DNA from: Saccharofermentans sp.
Lineage (GTDB): Bacteria; Bacillota; Clostridia; Saccharofermentanales; Saccharofermentanaceae
Length of the DNA stretch: 64,000 nucleotides
Direction of reading: 5' to 3'
Assembly (NCBI GenBank): GCA_016292135.1
Contig: JAEFAZ010000002.1
Span: forward strand, 372,001 to 436,000
The notes beneath the pieces were generated by a model, which saw only the letters and a list, made by a program, of their open reading frames with translations, was not told the origin of the DNA and made no database searches. The translations under genes were made by a program, and so were the position numbers. Each line of letters opens with the position of its first letter. Within the stretch, counting starts at the first letter, position 1. This document shows positions 47,676-58,147 of this stretch, in pieces.

Positions 47676-49118
47676 ATGGATCGCGGTATCGCATCGCTCA
47701 AAGCAGGTGCAAAGATATATTTCATCGGCATCGGAGGCATATCCATGTGCGGGCTCGCAAGGCTTGCTTCAGGCTACGGCTTCGATGTGGCAGGATCGGA
47801 CATGGCTCCTTCCGAAAGGACTGAGGAGCTCGCAAGGGACGGGATCAGGATCTACAACAGGCAGGTTGCTTCCAATATCGAGGAATTTGCCCCTGATTAT
47901 GCAGTCAAGACGGCAGCCATCCTGCCTCACAATCCCGAGGTCGCTGAATGCAACGCCCGCGGAATAAGGGTCTTTGACAGGGCCGAGTTCCTGGGTCTTA
48001 TAACCGACAGCTATGAGCGGGTGATCAATATATCGGGTACCCATGGCAAGACGACCACGACTTCCATGACGACATTGATCATGATGGAAGACGGTGCCGA
48101 TCCTGCAGTTCATATCGGTGCCGAGTTCGATGAGATCGGAGGGACCGTAAGACAGGGTGGAGGATTCGGCCTGCTCGTTTCCGAAGCATGCGAGTTCAAC
48201 CATTCCTTCCTCCATTTCCGTTCCACAACTGCCGTAATAACCAATATCGATCACGATCATGTTGATATCTATCCCACCATCGACGATGTCATCGAGGCAT
48301 TTGCCATGTTCCTCGATAAAGCAGATGACAAGGGATATGTTGTTGTCACGGGTTCTGATGAGAATACGGCCAAAGCGGTCGGGATCGCAAAGGCGCGCCA
48401 TGCAGAGCAGGGAAGAGCCTTCCCCGAAGTAGTTACATGTGGACTTGAAGATACCGTGTGCGCCGTCAGCGGCAAGGCTCCCGATTTTGCAGCAGCGAAT
48501 GTAACATTCGAATGCGGCCTTCCCGTTTTCGATCTTCTCTATAAGGGTGATCTTATCGGAAAAGTCTCCCTGCATGTTCCCGGAAAGCACAACATCTTCA
48601 ATGCGCTTAATGCTGCCGCTGCCGCTTATCTCAACGGCGCATCGCCCGAGGCAGTCGTTGCGGGACTCAACAGGTTCAGCGGAGCTGACGGCAGATACAC
48701 GGTCAAGGGCAAATACCGTGGTGCGACAGTGGTAGTCGACTATGCGCATCACCCTTCTGCGGCACGCGCAACGATGGAAGCGGCATCCAACATGCCCCAC
48801 AACAACATCCTCGTTGTGTTCCAACCCCTGACATTCAACCGTACAAAACTCCTTTTCGAGGATTACGTGACATCGCTCCTGCCCTGCAGGAAAGTGCTTT
48901 TTGCTGAGATATTCTCGGACCGTGAGATCAATAATCACGAGATATCGAGCAAGGATATCTCAGATGAGATAAATGCGCGCGGCGGCGATGCCGAGTTTTA
49001 CGAAGACCGAAAGGACCTTGTCGCAAGGATCGACGAACTCATCGAGCCCGACGATATCCTGCTCATCCTGGGACCTGAGGATATTAGGACCTTAGGCGAC
49101 GAGCTGGTCAAGGATTGA
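47676..49118 (+). CDS. murC: UDP-N-acetylmuramate--L-alanine ligase
   Basis: Adds L-alanine to UDP-MurNAc, the first step of the peptidoglycan stem peptide. A 480-residue Mur ligase with UDP-binding 'IYFIGIGGISMCGLA', ATP loop 'NISGTHGKTTTTSM', 'TNIDHDHVDIY', 'VPGKHNIFNALNAAAAA' and 'VVDYAHHPSA', all diagnostic of MurC. The length is slightly above the family mean through surface insertions. TGGAGG is well placed before the ATG. It is followed 3 nt later by an unknown membrane protein that may share its transcript. Confidence 0.95.
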   Translation: MDRGIASLKAGAKIYFIGIGGISMCGLARLASGYGFDVAGSDMAPSERTEELARDGIRIYNRQVASNIEEFAPDYAVKTAAILPHNPEVAECNARGIRVFDRAEFLGLITDSYERVINISGTHGKTTTTSMTTLIMMEDGADPAVHIGAEFDEIGGTVRQGGGFGLLVSEACEFNHSFLHFRSTTAVITNIDHDHVDIYPTIDDVIEAFAMFLDKADDKGYVVVTGSDENTAKAVGIAKARHAEQGRAFPEVVTCGLEDTVCAVSGKAPDFAAANVTFECGLPVFDLLYKGDLIGKVSLHVPGKHNIFNALNAAAAAYLNGASPEAVVAGLNRFSGADGRYTVKGKYRGATVVVDYAHHPSAARATMEAASNMPHNNILVVFQPLTFNRTKLLFEDYVTSLLPCRKVLFAEIFSDREINNHEISSKDISDEINARGGDAEFYEDRKDLVARIDELIEPDDILLILGPEDIRTLGDELVKD

Positions 49119-49121
49119 CGG

Positions 49122-50693
49122 ATGAAGAAGAGCGCTAACAGTCAGAATGGCGGTTATGCCGCAACAGCTGAGAGGAGTGTAAGATCCGGACATCTGGGTA
49201 TTTTTCCCATGGTGTGCGCCGCGGTCTCCGTCCTCTGCGTGATTGCTCTCTGCGTGCTCTTTTTCGTATCCAGGACTGCTCCTGACAAAACGGCTCCCGT
49301 TGTTTTGTTTTACGGTGCCGATAACGGAAACGGTCTGTCTCCCGAAAACTATTTCCCTTATTCATCGATGAGAGTCGCGCTCAAGGGCGCAGGCTTTGAC
49401 ATGGCCGTCGTATCGGCCGATGCCGCCAAGGATAAGACATCTGATAAGTATACGGTTCCCGAAGAATACTCCGGACGCAAGGTCGTTATATGCGCCTGCT
49501 ATCAGGATGCATTCTATGTGATGGAAGATATCTACGGATCTTCCGGGAATAACGGTCAGGTCTTAGGATATGTTCTTATCTCGCCTTATTATCCCGGAAA
49601 CGCCGCAGCCGCCGACATCGGTACGGGGAATCCCGCATGTGATGTAGCGATCTTCGGCAAGAATGACTCCAAAGCCACTGTGGATTCGATGTCTGATCCG
49701 CGCATGCTCTTCGAAAAGCTCTCGGGAGTGGATACGATCTACGGCGCGGGTATTGTTCGCGACAACATCTTCGCATCAGAGATACATCTTTCTTCTGACG
49801 GCACGAGATATCTTTCGATGTCATTTTCATCTTTGCCTATGAGACTTCAGATGGCGCTGCCCTCATTCCAGACGGAACTCGCGGGCTATCTCGGAGCATG
49901 CTATACGGGCAAACTGCCTTATGCGGAGATAAATGCCTGGTATATAACGCTGATCCTGTCGCTGTTCATCGGGATCGCATCCCTTTGTCTTTTCCTCTAC
50001 CACATACCGGTTAAGGATTCCGACAAGGGAGCGGGCATCCTTACGAGACGTGACGGACTGGTATTCATCATCAGCGCAGGCTTTGCGGCTTTTATCTCAG
50101 TCGGCATCTTCGTTCTCGCACTGATCCCCTCGGCAAGAGCAGCCACATCATATCTTCTCTGCTTTGCACCCACGATAATGATCGCGGTCATGGCCGTCAT
50201 GAACACGCCCTTCATACTGTCGAACAAGGTAAAGTATGTGCGTAAGAACGGATCGGTATTATATCCTCTTGTACTGCTCGTTGTTGAAACGGGTATATTC
50301 ATCTCCGTTTTCTTCATCTTCAGCGGTATTACGGACAAGCACATGAGCGCCATGGGCATTACAGCCCTCATTACTGTTTTTATCGTTGATGCTGCATCGA
50401 TCGCCATGCTGGGCTTCGTCGACCGTAAATCGAGGTTCGGAGGCTTGGGCGGAGGATCTTACTTCGGTACGCCCCTTTATCCCGTGATATTGGCCGTGCC
50501 TGCAGTCATGGCGATAGTGATGGGCAGGATAACAGGTTCCTCACAGATCGTGGGTGCAGGCTTGTTCAGTCTGCTCCAGGTCTTCGTTCCCTATATCGCG
50601 ACCATCCCGGTCAAGCGCAATTCCGATCTCTTCGAGATCGCAGGACTCCTGCACGGCATATGCGCGGCTCTGCCGGTAGTTATGATGGTGTGA
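49122..50693 (+). CDS. Large membrane protein of unknown function with outer alpha/beta domain
   Basis: I do not recognise this 523-residue protein. After a polar N-terminus there is a membrane segment (~28-50), a ~215-residue extracytoplasmic domain beginning 'APVVLFYGADNGNG' that appears alpha/beta, then seven or eight membrane segments (~270-520). No catalytic motif stands out; the outer domain has 'DVAIFGKND' and 'GADNGNGLSPEN', which might bind a ligand. It follows murC immediately, which hints at a cell-wall role. The next gene, rplU, has its own leader and promoter. Confidence 0.7.
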   Translation: MKKSANSQNGGYAATAERSVRSGHLGIFPMVCAAVSVLCVIALCVLFFVSRTAPDKTAPVVLFYGADNGNGLSPENYFPYSSMRVALKGAGFDMAVVSADAAKDKTSDKYTVPEEYSGRKVVICACYQDAFYVMEDIYGSSGNNGQVLGYVLISPYYPGNAAAADIGTGNPACDVAIFGKNDSKATVDSMSDPRMLFEKLSGVDTIYGAGIVRDNIFASEIHLSSDGTRYLSMSFSSLPMRLQMALPSFQTELAGYLGACYTGKLPYAEINAWYITLILSLFIGIASLCLFLYHIPVKDSDKGAGILTRRDGLVFIISAGFAAFISVGIFVLALIPSARAATSYLLCFAPTIMIAVMAVMNTPFILSNKVKYVRKNGSVLYPLVLLVVETGIFISVFFIFSGITDKHMSAMGITALITVFIVDAASIAMLGFVDRKSRFGGLGGGSYFGTPLYPVILAVPAVMAIVMGRITGSSQIVGAGLFSLLQVFVPYIATIPVKRNSDLFEIAGLLHGICAALPVVMMV

Positions 50694-50716
50694 TCGGATA
50701 TTTTTAATATTTCCTC

Positions 50717-50745
50717 TTGCAAAATCGGGGCTATGTTGGTAGTAT
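50717..50745 (+). promoter_or_regulatory. Promoter of rplU
   Basis: TTGCAA (50717-50722), a 17-nt spacer and TAGTAT (50740-50745). Confidence 0.55.
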
Positions 50746-50749
50746 ATGC

Positions 50750-50866
50750 AGGTGACCGCATGCGCGGGGCTTCTAAACGTGCGCTTTTCGCAACGTCAAA
50801 CATAGTGTTTACGGGCGTTTGCACTGCCTCAGGAGCAGCGAGACTGGATGAACAGGAGGACACAAA
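50750..50866 (+). ncRNA. Probable ribosomal protein L21 leader
   Basis: A ~115-nt leader between the promoter and rplU, GC-rich and able to form several short hairpins (for instance TGCGC/GCGCA-type pairs around 50785-50800). Firmicutes rplU genes usually carry a structured autoregulatory L21 leader at this place. I could not match individual conserved bases, so the call rests on position and structure. Confidence 0.4.
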
Positions 50867-51172
50867 ATGTACGCAGTTATCAAGACAGGCGGCAAGCAGT
50901 ACAAGGTTGCAGTTGACGACGAGATCTTCGTAGAGAAGCTCGAAGGCGAGGCTGGTGATACCGTTACTTTCGAGGAAGTACTTGCTGTATCCGCTGACGA
51001 CGGCATCAAGGCCGGCGATGATCTGAAGGCAACTGTCACAGGCGAGATCGTAAGCCAGGGTAAGAACCGCAAGGTTACAATCCTGAAGTACAAGCCCAAG
51101 AAGGGCTACCGCCGTAAGGCAGGACACAGACAGCCTTACACACGTGTACGTGTTACGGCGATCAACATCTGA
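50867..51172 (+). CDS. rplU: 50S ribosomal protein L21
   Basis: A 101-residue ribosomal protein with the complete L21 signature: '[20 protein letters not shown]' at the start, '[12 protein letters not shown]' and '[24 protein letters not shown]' at the end, which contacts 23S rRNA. It is the first gene of the conserved Firmicutes unit rplU-prp-rpmA. AGGAGG stands 6 nt before the ATG. The stop codon overlaps the start of prp by one nucleotide. Confidence 0.98.
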   Translation: MYAVIKTGGKQYKVAVDDEIFVEKLEGEAGDTVTFEEVLAVSADDGIKAGDDLKATVTGEIVSQGKNRKVTILKYKPKKGYRRKAGHRQPYTRVRVTAINI

Positions 51173-51543
51173 TGATCACCGTAATCGTTGACCGGGACAA
51201 GGTCACCCGCAACATAGCCGCGATCTATATGTCCGGACACTCGGGCTTCGCGGAGGAAGGTTATGATACCGTCTGTGCGGGAGCATCGACATTATGCTAT
51301 ACGGCTGCTTATGCACTTACCGATATATGCGGATATGACGATGAGAAGGTATTCAGGGTCACTGATGAAGGTCTGGAATCCGTAAATGTCAGGATCTCCG
51401 TTCCCGAAGAAAGTGATGAGGATATCAGGAACAGGGCACAGGTCATAATGAGGACAGTAGAACTCGGACTTATGAACCTGGCGGCAACGGTCAATGAGGA
51501 AGGCAATACTTATATCGAGATAATACACTCGAAAGAAGACTAA
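51172..51543 (+). CDS. prp: Ribosomal-processing cysteine protease Prp
   Basis: Cleaves the N-terminal extension of L27 during ribosome assembly in Firmicutes and relatives. A 123-residue protein; the catalytic His is in '[16 protein letters not shown]' and the Cys in '[17 protein letters not shown]', matching the S-G-H-x(11)-C pattern of the family. It lies between rplU and rpmA, as usual. Its substrate, the next gene, has the expected cleavage sequence. Confidence 0.95.
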   Translation: MITVIVDRDKVTRNIAAIYMSGHSGFAEEGYDTVCAGASTLCYTAAYALTDICGYDDEKVFRVTDEGLESVNVRISVPEESDEDIRNRAQVIMRTVELGLMNLAATVNEEGNTYIEIIHSKED

Positions 51544-51574
51544 CGAAACGAATGAAGCACACGGAGGTGTAATC

Positions 51575-51856
51575 ATGATCAAGATGAATTTACAGCTTTT
51601 CGCTCATAAGAAGGGTATGGGTTCGACCAAGAACGGCCGTGACTCAGAATCCAAGAGACTTGGTGCAAAGAAGGGTGACGGCCAGGCCGTTATCGCCGGC
51701 AATATCATTTACAGACAGCGCGGCACAAAGATCCATCCCGGCAACAATGTCGGTATCGGATCCGATGATACTCTCTTTGCTCTTATCGACGGAACCGTCA
51801 AGTATGAGCACAAGGGTAAGGACAAGAAGCAGGTTTCCGTATATCCTGTAGCTTGA
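51575..51856 (+). CDS. rpmA: 50S ribosomal protein L27 with Prp-cleaved N-terminal extension
   Basis: A 93-residue L27. The first nine residues, MIKMNLQLF, form the Firmicutes-type extension removed by Prp just before '[20 protein letters not shown]', so that the mature N-terminus can reach the peptidyl transferase centre. The remaining sequence is standard ('[19 protein letters not shown]'). GGAGGTG precedes the ATG, and a terminator follows. Confidence 0.98.
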   Translation: MIKMNLQLFAHKKGMGSTKNGRDSESKRLGAKKGDGQAVIAGNIIYRQRGTKIHPGNNVGIGSDDTLFALIDGTVKYEHKGKDKKQVSVYPVA

Positions 51857-51886
51857 TCTTAACTTAACAGAGCAATAATCAAACCG

Positions 51887-51917
51887 GCCTGCCTATTTCT
51901 TTTGGCAGGCTGTTTTC
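51887..51917 (+). terminator. Rho-independent terminator
   Basis: GCCTGCC (51887-51893 region) pairs with GGCAGGC (to about 51910) around a 10-nt loop, followed by TGTTTTC. It lies between rpmA and obg. Confidence 0.75.
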
Positions 51918-51939
51918 TTAAAAGATTTGGAGAATCTTC

Positions 51940-53211
51940 ATGTTCATTGACCACTCGAAGATATATGTAAAGGCAGGAGACGGCGGAAACGGAGCCGTAT
52001 CTTTCCACAGGGAGAAGTATGTTACCAACGGCGGACCCGACGGCGGAGACGGCGGGGACGGCGGTGATGTGGTATTCGTTGCTACTTCCAGATTGACGAG
52101 CCTTGCCCCTTTCAGGTTCAAGCATAAGTTCGTCGCAGCAAACGGTGTGGCAGGTCAGAGCAAGAGGATGTACGGGAAAAAGGGAGATGACCTTGAGATC
52201 GGGGTTCCGGTTGGTACGGTCATCAAGAATGCCGATACCGGCAAGCTCATTTGTGATTTTACCGAAGACGGACAGAGGGAAGTGGTCGCAAAGGGAGGCA
52301 AGGGCGGCCTCGGCAACATGCATTATGCCAATGCCGTAAGGCAGGCTCCCGAATTTGCCCAGGCAGGAAGACCCGGAGAAGAGATGAACCTTGCGATCGA
52401 GCTTAAGCTGATCGCGGATGTCGGACTTGTCGGATATCCTAACGCGGGCAAATCCACCTTATTGTCGGTCATGACGCGTGCAAAGCCCAAGATCGCAGAT
52501 TATCCTTTCACGACATTGGAACCCGTACTTGGCGTTGTTGCCGACTATGACACGTCCTATGTGATCGCCGATATCCCCGGGATCATCGAGAATGCCCATG
52601 CGGGTGCGGGTCTCGGACATGATTTCCTCCGCCATATCGAGAGGACAAGGCTGCTCGTCCATGTTGTCGATGTGTCTTGTGCCGACGGACGTGATCCCAT
52701 AGATGATTTCAATTCGATCAACAATGAACTTAAGGCATTCAACGAGGAGCTGGCGTCGCGCCCCCAGATCGTTGTCGCCAACAAGATAGATTCTGCAGAT
52801 CCCGAAGTGACCGACATGTTCTGTGAATATGTCGAAAATCAGGGTTATGAGGTCTTCAGGATCTCCGCTGCAGGAAACATCGGTATCCGTGAACTTACTG
52901 CGAAAGTGACAGAAGAAGTATCCAAGCTTCCTCCGACAGTCATACACGATAAGCCGGATGAAGGCACCAAGGTCTATAAGTTCGAAGAGAAGAAGAAGTT
53001 CGATATCGTAAGGAACGGCAATGTTTATGAGGTCACCGGCGACTGGATCAAGACGGTCCTTGAGTCGACGAACTTCGACAGCACTGACTCGATGGCTTAT
53101 TTCCAGCGCTCCCTCATCAATTCCGGCATCATCGACGAGCTCAAGGCCCGCGGGATCAAGGAAGGGGACACTGTCAAGATATTCGATCTTGAGTTCGATT
53201 ATTTCGAATAA
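51940..53211 (+). CDS. obg: GTPase Obg
   Basis: Essential ribosome-assembly GTPase. A 423-residue protein in three parts: glycine-rich Obg fold (~1-157, 'GGDGGDGGDVVFVAT', 'GGKGGLGNMHYAN'), G domain (~158-330; 'GYPNAGKSTLL', 'DIPGIIENAHAGAGLGHDFL', 'VVANKID' and 'SAAG') and Obg-specific C-terminal domain (~345-423; 'FDIVRNGNVYEVTGDW'). It stands next to rpmA, as in most Firmicutes. TGGAG precedes the ATG. Confidence 0.97.
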   Translation: MFIDHSKIYVKAGDGGNGAVSFHREKYVTNGGPDGGDGGDGGDVVFVATSRLTSLAPFRFKHKFVAANGVAGQSKRMYGKKGDDLEIGVPVGTVIKNADTGKLICDFTEDGQREVVAKGGKGGLGNMHYANAVRQAPEFAQAGRPGEEMNLAIELKLIADVGLVGYPNAGKSTLLSVMTRAKPKIADYPFTTLEPVLGVVADYDTSYVIADIPGIIENAHAGAGLGHDFLRHIERTRLLVHVVDVSCADGRDPIDDFNSINNELKAFNEELASRPQIVVANKIDSADPEVTDMFCEYVENQGYEVFRISAAGNIGIRELTAKVTEEVSKLPPTVIHDKPDEGTKVYKFEEKKKFDIVRNGNVYEVTGDWIKTVLESTNFDSTDSMAYFQRSLINSGIIDELKARGIKEGDTVKIFDLEFDYFE

Positions 53212-53267
53212 GCCCCTGTTTGTTAACAATATCGTCACCGTTAGTTATCGTAAAGAAGGCCGTTTTC

Positions 53268-53276
53268 TGATAAAAT
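53268..53276 (+). promoter_or_regulatory. Extended -10 promoter of the PAP2-like gene
   Basis: TGATAAAAT. The ATG at 53284 is too close to be used from this promoter. The leader downstream contains the hairpin GGACG-GAAA-CGTCC (53295-53308), which has a GNRA-type loop. Confidence 0.45.
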
Positions 53277-53331
53277 TATAGCCATGAGAACTATGGACGG
53301 AAACGTCCGGACGGGAGCTATAGGGAAGATA

Positions 53332-53811
53332 ATGACATTCGCTGATTTTTGTGCAGAACTCTTTGGCAACAAGATACTCATTGCAGGCGTTCTCGCCTGG
53401 TTTATAGCTCAGGTATTCAAGTGTATCAACAACGTGATCACGGAAGGCAAGTTCAGTATCGAAAGGCTTTTCGGTGACGGCGGCATGCCCAGTGGACATT
53501 CGGCAACTGTTACTTCTGTTGCTACCATGGCAGGCCTTATCTGTGGAGTCGGTTCCGTGGAGTTTGCGATTGCTGCGATCCTGGCGATAATCGTCATGCA
53601 TGACGCCATGGGCGTTAGGCTCCAGACCGGCATCCAGGCTAAGAAGATCAACGATCTTACCTTAAGGCTTGACAGGATGTTCAATATGAATGTTACCGGA
53701 GAGGAGAAACTTAAGGAGCTCATCGGACATACTCCCCTGCAGGTTATCGCGGGATTTGCTCTCGGTATCATAGTTGCGGTGGTCTATTATGTTATCACCC
53801 GCGGCGTATAA
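53332..53811 (+). CDS. Divergent PAP2 family protein (YuiD/DUF212 type)
   Basis: A 159-residue membrane protein with about four segments. The motif 'MPSGHSATVTSVATMAGL' corresponds to the PSGH motif of acid phosphatase/haloperoxidase-like enzymes, and 'VMHDAMGVRLQTGIQA' to the final His motif, so it belongs to the DUF212 branch (B. subtilis YuiD), whose activity is unproven. The ATG at 53332 (AGGGA 5 nt upstream) is chosen over 53284, which would be leaderless relative to the promoter and adds residues missing from the family. The end overlaps the ABC exporter gene. Confidence 0.87.
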   Translation: MTFADFCAELFGNKILIAGVLAWFIAQVFKCINNVITEGKFSIERLFGDGGMPSGHSATVTSVATMAGLICGVGSVEFAIAAILAIIVMHDAMGVRLQTGIQAKKINDLTLRLDRMFNMNVTGEEKLKELIGHTPLQVIAGFALGIIVAVVYYVITRGV

Positions 53812-55414
53812 AGCAGTACATTCCCTTAAGAGGAGACCGGTTGCGATCGCGCTCGGAGTGATCGCGTTTATCTGGGGCATACAATGCTTAAGGTCGATGG
53901 GATTCTATTCCTTCAGGTTCATGACCCGTAACGACGATCTCATCGTATCACTGATAGAGATAGTCCTGATAGGTGCTTTCGATTTCGGTTTCATCCTCGG
54001 CAACAGGCTCTTTCCGATGAATTTCTCCATGGCGGACTGCACTTTCCATTTTGCGGGTCCTTTCAGCAGGTTTAAGGTAGTAATGGTCCCCTTCGGGAAG
54101 GCTTTCATGGGCATGATGTTCTTCCTCTGGTTCGTCGCATGCCAGGCTCTGACTTTGACTTTCATGTTCGATATGAACATAGGCGACATGATGTGGATGC
54201 TGGGACTCAGTTTCATGGTAATGCTCCTGGCTTATTTCCTTGGAGTCGTTCTCGCTGTGTTCTTCTCGGAAGGCAACAAGTATTATGCTACTTCATATGT
54301 ATTTCTCGGTTATCACATAGTCCTGATAATCACTCTTCTTTACATGACGACTTCCCATTTTCATGTCCGTGTCAGGGACCTGCTGGATGTTCCGGCAGAC
54401 AAGCTGATCATATACATAGGACATGCGTGGCCTGCAAGGACTTTCCCTTTTGCAGGCTGGGCATCTTATATCTACGAAGGTCACCTCAACGGGAACTATA
54501 TCCCTTTCACGGCCGGGATGGTCATTTCTGTCCTTGTGATAGGAATACTTATCGCTCTCCTGATGTTCGGCAGATACGAATTCTATGACAGGGCCTGCAG
54601 TATGGCTCAGCGCGCCAACGATTTCAGGGAAGCCAGGAAAGCGGGAGTCGATCTTGCCACCACATCCCTTGCCGTTGACGCGAGAGTCGGCAAGGAGACC
54701 ATCAAGCATGGCTGGGGCCTGTCGGCGATCTTCCATAAGCATATTTTCGAAAATATAAGGACTTCCAGGATATTCTTTGTCAATCAGGCGGCTTTCCTGT
54801 TCAGGATGGTCTGCGCCGGACTTCTGCTCCTCGCGAGGACTTCTGACGGAATAGAAGATTACCCTCATCTGATGGTGACAGGTGCCGTGGCGGTGATCAT
54901 GGTATTCAACACGGTCGCGTTCACCGGAGGAAGAACGATACTCGAGTTCAACAGGCCCTTCATATACATGATCCCGGAAGAACCCAGGAAAAAGCTCTTT
55001 GTGTGCGTTGCTGCCGAGATACCGGAGATACTCTTCGACTCGTTGTGCTGCGGAGGGATCCTTTATATTTCATCGCCCGATGTTGTCACATGGAAGATGG
55101 TCCTGTCGTTTATCGTGCTGATGATAGCATTCGACTTCTTCTGTGAGATGCTCTCACTGGTGTGCGTCAGGCTCTTCAGGAGCCTGGGAAGATATACGCT
55201 CCTCGTGGTTAAGTACGCGATAATAATCACTATCGTATCCCTTACGGAGGGATTGTCGCAGCTGGTCATCGAAGTGTTGCAGAGGACTTCGGGAGCGATG
55301 CTCTGGGACGGATCCACCGCTCTGGGGTTTATTGTATCCGCAGTTGCTTATGCACTTATAGTTGCACTTCTTCTGAGATTTGCAAGATATATGCTCGAAA
55401 GATATGACGCCTGA
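53789..55414 (+). CDS. Putative ABC exporter membrane subunit
   Basis: A 541-residue membrane protein with about 10-12 segments, similar to the 'putative ABC exporter' family (PF16962-like) found beside stand-alone ATPases in Clostridia. 'FNRPFIYMIPEEPRKKLFVCV' in the second half is a typical stretch. A cytoplasmic charged loop (~265-300, 'ANDFREARKAGVDLA') may contact the ATPase. The likely start is the ATG at 53789, within the end of the upstream gene; no clear ribosome site is seen. The ATP-binding subunit follows 15 nt later. The substrate is unknown. Confidence 0.8.
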   Translation: MLSPAAYKAVHSLKRRPVAIALGVIAFIWGIQCLRSMGFYSFRFMTRNDDLIVSLIEIVLIGAFDFGFILGNRLFPMNFSMADCTFHFAGPFSRFKVVMVPFGKAFMGMMFFLWFVACQALTLTFMFDMNIGDMMWMLGLSFMVMLLAYFLGVVLAVFFSEGNKYYATSYVFLGYHIVLIITLLYMTTSHFHVRVRDLLDVPADKLIIYIGHAWPARTFPFAGWASYIYEGHLNGNYIPFTAGMVISVLVIGILIALLMFGRYEFYDRACSMAQRANDFREARKAGVDLATTSLAVDARVGKETIKHGWGLSAIFHKHIFENIRTSRIFFVNQAAFLFRMVCAGLLLLARTSDGIEDYPHLMVTGAVAVIMVFNTVAFTGGRTILEFNRPFIYMIPEEPRKKLFVCVAAEIPEILFDSLCCGGILYISSPDVVTWKMVLSFIVLMIAFDFFCEMLSLVCVRLFRSLGRYTLLVVKYAIIITIVSLTEGLSQLVIEVLQRTSGAMLWDGSTALGFIVSAVAYALIVALLLRFARYMLERYDA

Positions 55415-55429
55415 AAGGGGACTTGAAAT

Positions 55430-56137
55430 ATGCTGACAGTTGATAACGTTACCAAGAAATACAAGAAGTTCAAAGCTATCGATGAGCTGTCCTTCAGACT
55501 GAACGACGGTGAGACCGGCGTGCTTCTCGGCCCCAACGGCGCGGGCAAGTCCACGATCATAAAGTGTATTGCAGGACTCCTGCAGTTTTCGGGAACGATC
55601 GAGATCAACGGGATATCCAACAAGGACCTGGATGCCAAGAGGCAGCTGGGTTACGTTCCGGAAGTTCCCACTCTCTATGATACATTAACGATCGACGAAC
55701 ATCTGGAGTTCATCAGGCGCGCATACAAGTCTGACAATAAGCAGTACATGGAGGAACTGATCGAGAGGTTCGAACTCGGTGACAAGAGGCGCAAGCTCGG
55801 CAGGGAACTGTCCAAGGGCATGCAGCAGAAGGTATCTATCTGCTGTGCCCTTATCCACGATCCTTCGGTCATCATCTTTGACGAGCCTCTCGTAGGTCTT
55901 GATCCTCATGCGATCAAGGAACTGAAGAGCCTGATCAACGAGCTCAAGGCACAGGGCAAGACGATACTCATATCGACCCACATGATCGATACCATCGAAG
56001 AGACATGGGATGTCGTAAACATCATGATGAACGGAAAGATCGCCGTGACGAGGCACAATACCGATGTCATGAAAGCGGGGGAGAAGAGCCTTGACGAACT
56101 CTTCTTCGAGATAACGGAAGGAAGGCTGGACGATTAA
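55430..56137 (+). CDS. ABC transporter ATP-binding subunit
   Basis: A 235-residue ATPase with Walker A 'LLGPNGAGKSTII', Q-loop region 'QLGYVPEVPTLYDTL', signature 'LSKGMQQKVSICCALIHDP' (LSKGM variant of LSGGQ), Walker B 'VIIFDEPLVGLDP' and switch His in 'ILISTHMID'. This is the type that powers exporters and antibiotic-peptide efflux. It pairs with the membrane protein immediately upstream. AAAGGGG is well placed before the ATG. Confidence 0.95.
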   Translation: MLTVDNVTKKYKKFKAIDELSFRLNDGETGVLLGPNGAGKSTIIKCIAGLLQFSGTIEINGISNKDLDAKRQLGYVPEVPTLYDTLTIDEHLEFIRRAYKSDNKQYMEELIERFELGDKRRKLGRELSKGMQQKVSICCALIHDPSVIIFDEPLVGLDPHAIKELKSLINELKAQGKTILISTHMIDTIEETWDVVNIMMNGKIAVTRHNTDVMKAGEKSLDELFFEITEGRLDD

Positions 56138-56142
56138 CGGCT

Positions 56143-58143
<2,001 letters not shown>

Positions 58144-58147
58144 CGAT

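Noticed and set aside
47769..48938. Leftward reading frame of 389 codons
   Set aside because: Antisense to murC; same reason.
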